Positions 1 through 7,525 of a stretch of DNA of 64,000 nucleotides are shown here, piece by piece. Source of the stretch: Agromyces sp. H66 (GTDB taxonomy: Bacteria > Actinomycetota > Actinomycetes > Actinomycetales > Microbacteriaceae); the NCBI RefSeq assembly GCF_004959775.1, contig NZ_SJZG01000008.1, positions 62,001 through 126,000 of the forward strand. Direction: 5' to 3'. Each line of letters starts with the position of its first letter. Position 1 is the first letter of the stretch. A program made the translations under genes and the position numbers. The notes under the pieces were generated by a model. It did no database searches and had not been told where the DNA came from. It was given only the letters and a program-made list of their open reading frames with translations.

Positions 1-78
1 CGACAGGGCGGCGGTCCTCGCCGCCTCGCCCACCTCGGCACTGCTTCGTCGTCTCGTCGGGGGCCGCTGCATGCGCAT
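1..78 (-). CDS. TetR-family regulator, N-terminal fragment
   Basis: Reading leftward from an ATG at 78 (second in-frame ATG at 72), the frame stays open to the window edge and gives 26 residues: a basic Arg/Pro stretch, then an Ala-rich helix ending AARTAALS. This resembles the N-terminus of TetR-family repressors, where a basic arm precedes helix 1. The remaining HTH lies outside the window, so the family call rests on this fragment plus context: a divergent gene and a long palindrome between the two starts. It probably represses itself and the divergent monooxygenase gene. Confidence 0.5.
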   Translation of the reverse strand, partial: MRMQRPPTRRRSSAEVGEAARTAALS

Positions 79-97
79 CAGTGTAGTGGTGCCATGT

Positions 98-127
98 TTC
101 GATAGATACGGTAACGTATCTATCGAA
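98..127. promoter_or_regulatory. 30-bp perfect palindromic operator
   Basis: A 13-bp arm TTCGATAGATACG, a 4-bp centre GTAA and the exact reverse complement CGTATCTATCGAA. It lies between the divergent TetR-like start at 78 and the monooxygenase ATG at 140. The size and symmetry suit a TetR-family dimer pair. The site ends 12 bp before the ATG and leaves the GAAGGG ribosome site (125-130) at its edge. Confidence 0.8.
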
Positions 128-139
128 GGGAGCAACATC

Positions 140-1291
140 ATGCGAATCGTCATCGTCGGAGCCGGCATCGCCGGCCTCGCTGCCGCCGCGGGTCTGAGTC
201 GGTCGGGGCACGAGGTGACCGTGGTCGAACGTGCCGGAAGGCTGGAGCCCGTCGGGGCCGGCATCGCCCTCGTCGCGAACGGATACCGGGCGCTCGACCA
301 CCTCGGCGTCGGTGATCGACTTCGGATGGACGTCGATCCGAGCTGGCAGGGCGGGCAGCGGACTCCGTCCGGACGCATGATCATGCCGATCCCGATCGCG
401 CCCGACTACGGCGTGGTGCACCGTTCGGCCCTGCACGCCGTCCTGTTCGAGGCCGCGTCGGGCGCGGAGTTCCAGCTCGGTCACGAGGTCGTCGGGATCG
501 ACGACGGCGGGGTCGTGATCCGGGCGTCCGATCGCGGCGCGGACGCCCGTCCTGACCCGGTCGAGGCGATCGCCGCCGACCTCGTCGTCGGGGCCGACGG
601 GATCCGCAGCATCGTGCGGTCGTCGATGCCCGACGACCCCGGGCTTCGCTACTCCGGCTACTCCGCCTGGCGCGGCGTCACCGAGACGACCGTCGACATG
701 GCGGGTCGCGTGGGTGAGAGCTGGGGGTACCGGGAGCGCTTCGGCTACGTTCCCCTCGCGGATGGGCGTGCGTACTGGTTCGGCGTGGCGAGCCTTCCGG
801 CCGGCACGGTCTACCCCGACGAGGCGGCCGAGGTCGACCGCCGGTTCTCGAACTGGCACGAGCCGATCCCCGCGCTGCTGGCGGCGACTCCGCCGGAACG
901 GGTCATCCGCCACGACATCGACGAACTGCGACGTCCGCTGCGCTCGTACGTTCGCGGGCGGGTGGTGCTCGTCGGCGACGCCGCGCACGCGATGACGCCG
1001 AACCTGGGGCAGGGCGGCGGGCAGGGTCTCGAGGACGCGGTGACCCTGAGCGTCCTGCTCGCCGGAGCGGATGCAGCCGGGGTCCCCGCCGCCGCACTCG
1101 CCGAGTACGACCGACTGCGCAGGCCCCGGTCGCAGGCCATCGCGCGGCGCTCGCGCAACATCGGCCGGATCGCGCACCTGAGGGGGCGGGCGGCGGTCCC
1201 CGTGCGGGACGCGCTCCTTCGGCTCACCCCGGCGAGCGCCCTCGAGTCCGCGACGCGAGAGCTCACCGATTGGCAGTTGCCCGCTGTGTGA
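140..1291 (+). CDS. FAD-dependent monooxygenase (PHBH/UbiH type)
   Basis: 383 aa. A class A flavin monooxygenase expected to hydroxylate a small, probably aromatic, substrate with NAD(P)H and O2; the substrate cannot be told. The N-terminal Rossmann motif GAGIAGLAAA (residues 7-16) binds ADP of FAD. A DLVVGADGIRS segment near 152 is the family DG motif, and GRVVLVGDAAHAMTPNLGQG near 272 is the second FAD motif. I chose the ATG at 140 because it sits just before the Rossmann strand with GAAGGG upstream; an earlier ATG at 71 would place the operator palindrome inside the gene. Regulation by the divergent TetR-like protein is inferred. Confidence 0.85.
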   Translation: MRIVIVGAGIAGLAAAAGLSRSGHEVTVVERAGRLEPVGAGIALVANGYRALDHLGVGDRLRMDVDPSWQGGQRTPSGRMIMPIPIAPDYGVVHRSALHAVLFEAASGAEFQLGHEVVGIDDGGVVIRASDRGADARPDPVEAIAADLVVGADGIRSIVRSSMPDDPGLRYSGYSAWRGVTETTVDMAGRVGESWGYRERFGYVPLADGRAYWFGVASLPAGTVYPDEAAEVDRRFSNWHEPIPALLAATPPERVIRHDIDELRRPLRSYVRGRVVLVGDAAHAMTPNLGQGGGQGLEDAVTLSVLLAGADAAGVPAAALAEYDRLRRPRSQAIARRSRNIGRIAHLRGRAAVPVRDALLRLTPASALESATRELTDWQLPAV

Positions 1292-1364
1292 GCTGGATCG
1301 CAGACGTCGGCCGTCGACGAGTCGTACCGTCGGTGCACCGACCGTTTCGAGAAAGGGCACGACG

Positions 1365-1835
1365 ATGAGCACCACGACCAGCAGCACGACCCACGGGCGC
1401 ACCGCCACGGCAGGGACCACGGCCGCCTTCGGACGCCGGGTGGCGGCGGGCGCGATCGGCGGTGTCGCCGGCGGCATCGTCTTCGGCATGCTCATGGCGA
1501 TGATGGGGACGCTGCCGATGATCGCCGGCATGGTGGGCTCCGACTCGCCGTTCGTCGGCTTCGCCGTGCACCTCATGATCTCGATCATGATCGGTCTCGG
1601 GCTCACCGTGCTGTTCGGCAACCTCCTCCTCACGACGTACGTGCGGGGCCTCCTCGTCGGAATGGCCTACGGGGCGATCTGGTGGGTCCTCGGGCCGCTG
1701 GTCGCGATGCCCATGATGTTCGGGATGCCGCCGTTCACGTTCGACGCCACGACGTTGCCGTCGCTGATGGGCCACGTGCTCTACGGTGGCATTCTGGGTG
1801 TCGTCGCCGTCGCGACCCTCGTGCGGCGGCGATGA
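1365..1835 (+). CDS. Small polytopic membrane protein, unknown function
   Basis: 156 aa. A Ser/Thr-rich cytoplasmic start (about 25 residues) is followed by four hydrophobic segments near residues 30-50, 63-88, 92-115 and 130-152. The segments are rich in Met and Gly, for example GMLMAMMG and MPMMFGMP, and the protein ends in Arg. An AGAAAGG ribosome site precedes the ATG. Its stop overlaps the ATG of the Crp/Fnr gene (ATGA), so the two are probably translationally coupled. The Met-rich helices could hint at metal, but that is a guess and I do not recognise the family. Confidence 0.7.
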   Translation: MSTTTSSTTHGRTATAGTTAAFGRRVAAGAIGGVAGGIVFGMLMAMMGTLPMIAGMVGSDSPFVGFAVHLMISIMIGLGLTVLFGNLLLTTYVRGLLVGMAYGAIWWVLGPLVAMPMMFGMPPFTFDATTLPSLMGHVLYGGILGVVAVATLVRRR

Positions 1836-2617
1836 TCGAGCAGTGCGCCATGGATGTGACGTCGGCACCGGTCGCGGAGCGGCGCCCCTGGGCACCCGAG
1901 CGGCGGGAGGCGAACCCCTTGAAGCCCTCAGGCGGGGAGCCGTTCAGCTGCCTCAGCGAGGTGGACCTGTTCGCCGACCTCACCGCGGCGGAGATCGCCG
2001 CCTTCGACCGGATGGCGCCCGCGAGGAGCTTCCGCAACGGCGAGCTGATCTTCAGTCAATCCCAGCCCGTGACGGCGCTGTTCATCCTGAAGGCCGGGCG
2101 CGTGCGCATCTTCCGGGTCACCGAGGAGGGCAAGGCGCTCACGATGGCGATCCTGGAGCCGGGCGCGGTCTTCGGCGAGATGCTCCTCGTTGGGCAGCGG
2201 ATGTACGACAACTACGCCGAGGCGATCGAGGACGCCGCGATCTGCCAGCTGAGCGTGCAGGAGGTGGAGCGCCACCTGCTCTCCGACCCGAGGATCGCGA
2301 TCCGCATCTCCCGCCTGCTCGGCGAGCAGGTGGTGCGACTCGAGGAGCGGCTGACCGACCTCGCCCTGCGCCCGCTGCTGGCCCGGGTCGCGGGCACCCT
2401 CGTGCGGCTCGCCGCGTCGCAGCGCCGATCGCGTGCGGGCCATGTGATCATCCGCCTCACCCACGACCAGCTCGCCGGCCTGCTCGGCGCGACCCGCGAG
2501 TCGACGAGCAAGGCGATGGCCGACCTCGCGTCTCGCGGACTGATCCGCCAGGCGCGAGGCCGGATCGTGCTGCTCGATCTCGACGGGCTCGGCGTGCTGT
2601 CGAAGCAACTGGGCTGA
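1832..2617 (+). CDS. Crp/Fnr-family transcriptional regulator
   Basis: 261 aa. Residues about 35-160 form a cNMP-binding-type beta barrel (IFSQSQPVTALFILKAGRVRI, then VFGEMLLVG). The loop after GEM lacks the usual R-x-A cyclic-nucleotide residues, so the ligand is unclear. A long dimer helix follows, then a Crp-type winged HTH near 205-250 (LTHDQLAGLLGATRESTSKAMADL). Only one Cys is present near the N-terminus, so an FNR-type iron-sulfur cluster is unlikely. The ATG at 1832 overlaps the preceding stop (ATGA); a second ATG at 1850 is possible. It may regulate the membrane protein before it or the sulfur genes downstream. Confidence 0.85.
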   Translation: MIEQCAMDVTSAPVAERRPWAPERREANPLKPSGGEPFSCLSEVDLFADLTAAEIAAFDRMAPARSFRNGELIFSQSQPVTALFILKAGRVRIFRVTEEGKALTMAILEPGAVFGEMLLVGQRMYDNYAEAIEDAAICQLSVQEVERHLLSDPRIAIRISRLLGEQVVRLEERLTDLALRPLLARVAGTLVRLAASQRRSRAGHVIIRLTHDQLAGLLGATRESTSKAMADLASRGLIRQARGRIVLLDLDGLGVLSKQLG

Positions 2618-2651
2618 GCGGAGCGGGCGCCCGGGTGACGCCGTGGTGCAC

Positions 2652-2795
2652 TCAGTCGTGCTTGTGGGCGAGCCGGAAGATGCCCCACGAGAGTGCGACG
2701 AACCGAACGAACTGGATGATCGGATTGTTGCGCCGGCGGCGCTCGCGTTCGCTGGGAAGCGGCGCGGCCTGGATGCGCTCGTCGATGGTTGACAT
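2652..2795 (-). CDS. Small single-pass membrane protein after the SQR gene
   Basis: 47 aa. The first half is charged and ends in a run of four Arg followed by Asn-Asn-Pro. One hydrophobic stretch IIQFVRFVALSWGIFRLA follows, and the C-terminus is LAHKHD. AGGAG lies 6-7 nt before the ATG at 2795, and the gene begins 26 bp after the stop of the flavoprotein gene on the same strand, so it looks like the last gene of that operon. Small proteins like this can anchor or modulate a respiratory flavoprotein; this role is inferred from position only. Confidence 0.7.
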   Translation of the reverse strand: MSTIDERIQAAPLPSERERRRRNNPIIQFVRFVALSWGIFRLAHKHD

Positions 2796-2821
2796 GGTCT
2801 CTCCTCGGGAGTTCGCGTCGA

Positions 2822-4285
2822 TCATTCCGGGATCAGGTACCAGAACGGCAGGGCCTTGGCCTTGTAGATGAACGCGGTGTGCAGCATCCGCTTCAGCCAG
2901 TGTCCGGCGAGGCCGATCTCGCCGCGGGTCTCGGCGATGTCACGGCCCGCGGTGTCGGGGTACCGCTGGTAGTCGGGCACGACCGGCGACATCGTCATCG
3001 TCGCGGCGGAGCCGCGCAGCATGTGGGCACCGGTCGAGGCGATGCACGCGGCGGCGAGTTCGGGCATGGGGGCCTCGTGCGGGCGCGCGTCGCCGCCCTG
3101 CCGGATCAGGTCGACGATGGTGAACGCGGCGATCTTCCCCATCATGCCCGACGGCATGCCCGTGCGCGGAGGTGCGGGTGCCACGACGACGCCGGCTGCG
3201 GTGCGTGCCGGCCGGGTGATCGCGTGCGGCGGGGCGAACGCGATGCCGACGCCGAAGATGTTCGGGTTGCGCGGACTCCGATACGTGCGCGGCCAGTCGG
3301 CCGCACGCCATTCATCGAAGGGCTTGTCCCCGTAGTCGGCGTCGACCAGCATGAACCCGCTCGGCGCGAACAACTCCGACGTGATGTCGTTGCCGTCGCG
3401 GTCGTAGGCCTCGAGTCCGACCCCGCCGAACGGCGGAAGGAGCATCGCGAAGTCGTACTCGATGCTTCCCGGGCCGTCGGCGACCGAGTCGTAGTGGATG
3501 ACGCGGTCGGTGATCTCGGTGGGGGCCGCGTGCGTGATGGCGCGGACGTCACGCTCGTGGAACAACGACTCCATCCACTCCGAGCTCGTGACGCGACGGC
3601 CCTTCTCCTCGAAGACCATGCCACCCACGCCGAAGTCGCCCAGTTCCGGCTCGTTGCTCAGGTAGACCACCTCGGCACGGTCGCGCACGCCGGCCTCGCG
3701 GAGTTCGTGGTCCACGTTGAGGGCGTACTCGAACGCGGCTCCTTCGCACGTGCAGGTGCCGTGTCCGATGCCCACGACGACCGTCTGTCGCTGTCCCGCC
3801 CGCAGTCGTGCGATGACGTCGTCCAACTGGGCGGCGGCGTCGACCGCATGCCCCGGGGTGCAGACGGAGGCGGTGTGGCCGCCGTCGGGCCCCAGGCCGG
3901 GGGTCGCCTCGAAGCGCAGCTTCGGGCCGGTCGCGTTGATGAGGTAGTCGTAGCGGAGCCGCGCCGTCTGTCCGCTCCGCTTCGGGTCGGTGTACCGGAT
4001 GTCGACCGCGCCGCGCGCATCCTCCGCGTCGCCGTCGGGCCGGATCGCGGTGGCGAGGGCTTGGTGGAACTCGATGTGCTTCCGGCGGTAGATCGGCGCG
4101 AGGGGGAAGACGACCTTCTCCGCCGGCATCCTGCCGACGCCGACCCAGATGTTCGATGGAATCCAGTTCCACTTGGAGTTCGGCGAGACGACGACCACTT
4201 CGTGATCGGCGCCCAGCTTGCGCTTGGCGTGCAGGGCCGCGGTGTGGCCGGCGACTCCGGCGCCGAGGATGACGATGCGAGCCAT
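2822..4285 (-). CDS. Sulfide:quinone oxidoreductase-like FAD protein
   Basis: 487 aa. Belongs to the two-dinucleotide-domain FAD reductases (SQR / type II NADH dehydrogenase group), which pass electrons to quinone at the membrane. The N-terminal ILGAGVAGHTAA binds FAD; a second GIGHG motif lies near 170. Cysteines occur where SQR-type enzymes have them (ASVCTPGHA near 142 and GTCTCEG near 174). SQR is favoured over NDH-2 because of these Cys residues and the CsoR/CstR-type control of the region. A GAGGGA ribosome site precedes the ATG. It is 41 bp downstream of the methyltransferase gene. Confidence 0.75.
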   Translation of the reverse strand: MARIVILGAGVAGHTAALHAKRKLGADHEVVVVSPNSKWNWIPSNIWVGVGRMPAEKVVFPLAPIYRRKHIEFHQALATAIRPDGDAEDARGAVDIRYTDPKRSGQTARLRYDYLINATGPKLRFEATPGLGPDGGHTASVCTPGHAVDAAAQLDDVIARLRAGQRQTVVVGIGHGTCTCEGAAFEYALNVDHELREAGVRDRAEVVYLSNEPELGDFGVGGMVFEEKGRRVTSSEWMESLFHERDVRAITHAAPTEITDRVIHYDSVADGPGSIEYDFAMLLPPFGGVGLEAYDRDGNDITSELFAPSGFMLVDADYGDKPFDEWRAADWPRTYRSPRNPNIFGVGIAFAPPHAITRPARTAAGVVVAPAPPRTGMPSGMMGKIAAFTIVDLIRQGGDARPHEAPMPELAAACIASTGAHMLRGSAATMTMSPVVPDYQRYPDTAGRDIAETRGEIGLAGHWLKRMLHTAFIYKAKALPFWYLIPE

Positions 4286-4326
4286 GATTGGTTCCCTCTT
4301 TCGAATGGGGTCCCGTTGTTCGGAAC

Positions 4327-4962
4327 CTAGCAGATCGCGATGAGCAGCGTGTCGATCGCCTCGGTGGCATGGTCGCCCGGATGCTCGGGATCGGTGACGG
4401 TGTCACGCCGGAAACGCTCCGCCGTGATGATGTGAAGGCCCTCGACCGCCTCGCGGAGCAGCTCCGGGGTGTGCAGCACGGCGGGATTCTTCGGGCCGGG
4501 AGCGCCCGCGGCGAGGTTCTCGATGTCGTGGCTGATCACGATGAGCGTGCCTCCGGGTGCCAGCCACGTCGAGGCGCGGGCGAGCACCGACCGCATTGCC
4601 GGCGCGGGGAGCTGGAGGTACGTGATGGTGATCAGGTCGTAGTCGCCGTCGGGCTGCCAGCCCGTGACATCCGCCTGCACCCAGTCGATGCCCTCCGGGG
4701 CGTGCGAGCGCGCGAGTTCGAGCGCCTCTGCTGAGAAGTCGACGGCCGTCACCGACCAGCCGCGGCGAGCGAGCCAGGCGGCATTGCGCCCGTCCCCGCA
4801 GGCGAGGTCGAGGGCGCGCCCCGGAGCGAGGGCGCCGGCGACCCGTCGGAGCTCTCCGTGCGGCTCGGCCGCCCACTCGCGCCCGCCCGCTTCGGCGGCG
4901 CTGCGGTAGCGCGCGTCCCATGCGGCGGCATCCGTGCTGGGCGTCTCGTGCGTCTCGGGCAC
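4327..4962 (-). CDS. Class I SAM-dependent methyltransferase
   Basis: 211 aa. Motif I ALDLACGDGRNAAWLA (near 50-65), motif II TAVDFSAEALELAR and WVQADVTGW mark the Rossmann-like SAM fold typical of small-molecule methyltransferases of the TehB/UbiE type. The acceptor is unknown. As first gene of the leftward unit driven from the palindrome at 4988, it may detoxify a thiol, selenium or tellurium compound; thiol methylation would suit the sulfur context but is inference. An AAGGGA ribosome site lies upstream of the ATG. Confidence 0.8.
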   Translation of the reverse strand: MPETHETPSTDAAAWDARYRSAAEAGGREWAAEPHGELRRVAGALAPGRALDLACGDGRNAAWLARRGWSVTAVDFSAEALELARSHAPEGIDWVQADVTGWQPDGDYDLITITYLQLPAPAMRSVLARASTWLAPGGTLIVISHDIENLAAGAPGPKNPAVLHTPELLREAVEGLHIITAERFRRDTVTDPEHPGDHATEAIDTLLIAIC

Positions 4963-4987
4963 CTTCGGTGTCCCTTCTCTGGAATAA

Positions 4988-5002
4988 ATACCCCGGGGGT
5001 AT
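4988..5002. promoter_or_regulatory. CsoR/CstR-type operator in a divergent promoter
   Basis: ATACCC-CGG-GGGTAT is a perfect 6-3-6 inverted repeat. It is identical to the box at 9056-9070. GC-rich palindromes flanked by AT pairs are the known binding sites of the CsoR/RcnR/FrmR/CstR family. A good -10 for the rightward thioredoxin gene (TATACT, 5007-5012) begins 4 bp after the box, so a bound repressor would cover the -35/-10 spacer. The same site is positioned to control the leftward methyltransferase-SQR unit. Confidence 0.75.
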
Positions 5003-5061
5003 TGCTTATACTACTACGAGGGCCGACCTCCGGCCCACCGAATCTCACTCAGAGGGAACCA

Positions 5062-5436
5062 ATGGCTACCACCAACCTGACCGTCGAGTCCTTCGGCAAG
5101 ACGATCGCCGAGAACGACATCGTCTTCGTGGACTTCTGGGCCGCGTGGTGCGGTCCGTGTCGCATGTTCGCGCCCGTCTTCGAGGCTGCGTCCCAGCAGT
5201 ACCCCGACATCGTGTTCGGCAAGGTCGACACCGAGGTCGAGCAGCAGCTCGCCGCGGCCGCGAACATCACCTCGATCCCGACGCTGATGGCCTTCCGCGA
5301 CCAGATCCTCGTCTTCTCGCAGCCCGGTGCGCTCGGCGCCGCGCAGTTCGAGCAGCTCATCACCGCGGTGAAGGGCCTCGACATGGACGAGGTGCGCAAG
5401 AGCCTCGACGCCCAGGACGCCGCCGCGACCGCGTAA
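5062..5436 (+). CDS. trxA: Thioredoxin
   Basis: 124 aa. Cytoplasmic dithiol reductase with the active site WCGPC at Cys30 and Cys33 and the cis-Pro segment SIPTLMAF near 73. The length is a little over the usual 105-110 aa because of an acidic and Ala-rich tail. The ATG at 5062 follows AGAGGGA (5051-5057). First gene of the rightward unit behind the CsoR/CstR-type box, so it is likely induced by persulfide or sulfide and would reduce persulfides or feed electrons to sulfur-transfer enzymes. It need not be the housekeeping thioredoxin. Confidence 0.9.
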   Translation: MATTNLTVESFGKTIAENDIVFVDFWAAWCGPCRMFAPVFEAASQQYPDIVFGKVDTEVEQQLAAAANITSIPTLMAFRDQILVFSQPGALGAAQFEQLITAVKGLDMDEVRKSLDAQDAAATA

Positions 5437-5443
5437 CCGCCAC

Positions 5444-5461
5444 GGCGTCGCATCCGACGCC
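5444..5461 (+). other. Short hairpin between thioredoxin and SulP genes
   Basis: GGCGTCG, loop CATC, CGACGCC: a perfect 7-bp stem 8 bp after the thioredoxin stop. It has no U-tract. It could be a weak terminator or an RNA-stability element that keeps thioredoxin mRNA above the downstream transporter mRNA. Confidence 0.35.
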
Positions 5462-5523
5462 CCATCGCCTTCGGCCTGCGCGCCGACTCCTCCATCCGCG
5501 ATGATGGAGCGCGAGGAGTCGAG

Positions 5524-7257
5524 ATGGCCGCGAAGGGGATGGGGCGGTGGCTGCCGCCCGGCGTCGACACGGCGCTGCACTACCGGCGGGCGTGGCTCTG
5601 GCCCGACCTGCGGGCCGGCGTCGTGGTCACGGCGCTGCTCATCCCCGCCGGGATGGGGTACGCGCAGGTCGCGGGCCTGCCACCCGAGACCGGCCTGTAC
5701 GCGACCATCGTGCCGCTGCTGGCGTACGCGGTGTTCGGTCCGAGCCGCATCCTCGTGCTCGGACCCGACTCCGCACTCGCGCCGATCATCGCGGCGGCGA
5801 TCCTTCCGCTCGCGCTCGGCGACGACGAGCGCGCCGTGGCGCTCGCCGGCCTGCTCGCGCTCATGGTCGGCGGCATCCTCCTCCTCGGAGGCATCCTCCG
5901 CCTGGGATTCGTGACCGACCTGCTGTCGAAGCCGATCCGCGTCGGCTACCTCAACGCGGTCGCGCTCATCGTGATCATCTCGCAGGTGCCGACGCTGCTC
6001 GGCTTCTCCACCGACGCCGATTCGCCGTCGGGCGAGGTGCTCGCGATCGCGGCCGGCATCGCCGACGGCGAGGTGCGGCCGCTCCCGCTCGCGTTCGGGT
6101 TGGGCTCGCTCGCCGTGATCCTGGCGTCCACCCTGCTGAAGTCGCGGGTGCCCGGAGTGCTCGTGGCCGTCGTCGGCGCGATGCTCGTGACCGCCCTGTT
6201 CGGACTGTCCGACGAGCTCCCGGTCGTCGGGGCGCTCCCGCAGGGCCTGCCCGCCCCGGCCCTCGGGGGGCTGCAGTGGGCGGATGTCGCGGCCCTCGCG
6301 CTGCCCGCGGCGGGCATCGCGCTCGTCGCCTTCACCGATACCGCCGTGCTCTCGCGCACGCTCGCGGCACGCCGCGGCGAGACCGTGAGCGGCAGCCGCG
6401 AGATGGCCGCCATCGGCGCTGCGAACATCGCGGGCGGCCTGTTCGGCGGGTTCCCGATCTCGGCGTCCTCGTCGCGGACCCCGGTCGCCGAGCAGGCCGG
6501 CTCGAAGTCGCAGCTGACCGGCGTGGTCGGCGCCCTGCTCATCGTGCTGTTCATGCTGCTCACCCCGGGGCTGACCGATCTCCTGCCGTCGGCGACGCTC
6601 GCCGCGGTCGTGGTGATGGCCGCCGCCCGGCTCGTCGACGTGAGGGGCTTCCTCCGGCTGGTCCGCATGGACCGCGTCGATGCCGCCCTGTCGGCGGCGG
6701 CGTTCGTGGGCGTCTTCGTGTTCGGGGTGCTCGAGGGGATCGCGGTCACGATCGCGCTGTCGCTGCTGGCCTTCGTGAACCAGTCCTGGCGGCCGTACCG
6801 TGCCGAACTCGGCCGGGTGAAGGGCCTGCGCGGCTACCACGACCTCTCGCGGTACCCCGAGGGCGAGCGGATCCCCGGCGTGCTGATCCTGCGGTTCGAC
6901 GCGCCGCTGTTCTTCGCCAACGGCGGCATCTTCGAGGATTTCGTGCGTTCCAGGGTCCAGGCGGCCGGTCCCGGCATCCACACCGTGATCCTGGCCGCGG
7001 AGCCGATCACCGACATCGACACGACCGCCATCGACGAACTCGTCGAGCTCGACGACTACCTCCGCTCGCATGACGTCACGCTGGTGCTCGCCGAGATGAA
7101 GGACCCGGTCGTCGACGTGCTGCGGGCGTACGGGCTGGCCGACCGGTTCCCGCCCGAGCGGTTCGCGCCCACGGTCGGCGCCGCGGTCGACGACGTCACG
7201 GGCACGCTTCGCGGCGACCTGGGCGGCACCAAGTGGGACCGCGACGACGACGAGTAG
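5524..7257 (+). CDS. SulP-family anion transporter with STAS domain
   Basis: 577 aa. A SLC26/SulP transporter: about 12 hydrophobic segments over residues 30-420, including the family start LLIPAGMGYAQVAGLPPETGLYA, then a cytoplasmic STAS domain at about 455-560 (VLILRFDAPLFFANG, DIDTTAIDEL). Members carry sulfate, bicarbonate or other anions. Linked to thioredoxin and persulfide genes, it may import or release sulfate, sulfite or thiosulfate; direction is not readable from sequence. The start follows GAGGAGTCGAG. It is 87 bp after thioredoxin in the same direction. Confidence 0.9.
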   Translation: MAAKGMGRWLPPGVDTALHYRRAWLWPDLRAGVVVTALLIPAGMGYAQVAGLPPETGLYATIVPLLAYAVFGPSRILVLGPDSALAPIIAAAILPLALGDDERAVALAGLLALMVGGILLLGGILRLGFVTDLLSKPIRVGYLNAVALIVIISQVPTLLGFSTDADSPSGEVLAIAAGIADGEVRPLPLAFGLGSLAVILASTLLKSRVPGVLVAVVGAMLVTALFGLSDELPVVGALPQGLPAPALGGLQWADVAALALPAAGIALVAFTDTAVLSRTLAARRGETVSGSREMAAIGAANIAGGLFGGFPISASSSRTPVAEQAGSKSQLTGVVGALLIVLFMLLTPGLTDLLPSATLAAVVVMAAARLVDVRGFLRLVRMDRVDAALSAAAFVGVFVFGVLEGIAVTIALSLLAFVNQSWRPYRAELGRVKGLRGYHDLSRYPEGERIPGVLILRFDAPLFFANGGIFEDFVRSRVQAAGPGIHTVILAAEPITDIDTTAIDELVELDDYLRSHDVTLVLAEMKDPVVDVLRAYGLADRFPPERFAPTVGAAVDDVTGTLRGDLGGTKWDRDDDE

Positions 7258-7321
7258 CGGGGGCCGAAGGTCCCGACCGGGGCGCGGCCCGGGTGCGTAC
7301 CCTGACAGCGGAGGTGGGCTC

Positions 7322-7513
7322 ATGGCCGACAGGAACTCGAACGCCGGATGCTTCGCAGGCGGCGGTGCGATCTACGGACTCGGCATCATCGGTGCCTGGG
7401 TCTTCTTCTTCCAGCGGGCCGACGCCTTCTGGGAGTTCATCTGGGCGTTCTTCCAGGGCATCTTCTGGCCGGCGTTCATGGTCTACGAACTGTTCCGGAC
7501 CCTCGTCAGCTGA
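7322..7513 (+). CDS. Small aromatic-rich membrane protein
   Basis: 63 aa. After MADRNSNAGCF comes a Gly-rich hydrophobic helix (IYGLGIIGAWVFFFQ, 18-32) and a second one rich in Phe and Trp (FWEFIWAFFQGIFWPAFMVYELF). GGAGG lies about 8 nt before the ATG. It sits between the SulP transporter and the multicopper oxidase in one direction, so it probably belongs to the operon. I do not know the family. Its amphipathic, Trp-rich second helix would suit a subunit packed against a larger membrane protein. Confidence 0.7.
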   Translation: MADRNSNAGCFAGGGAIYGLGIIGAWVFFFQRADAFWEFIWAFFQGIFWPAFMVYELFRTLVS

Positions 7514-7525
7514 CCGGGGCGTCCC

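Noticed and set aside
71..139. Upstream ATG start for the monooxygenase
   Set aside because: It would put the 30-bp operator inside the coding region and add 23 residues before the Rossmann strand. The ATG at 140 has a ribosome site.
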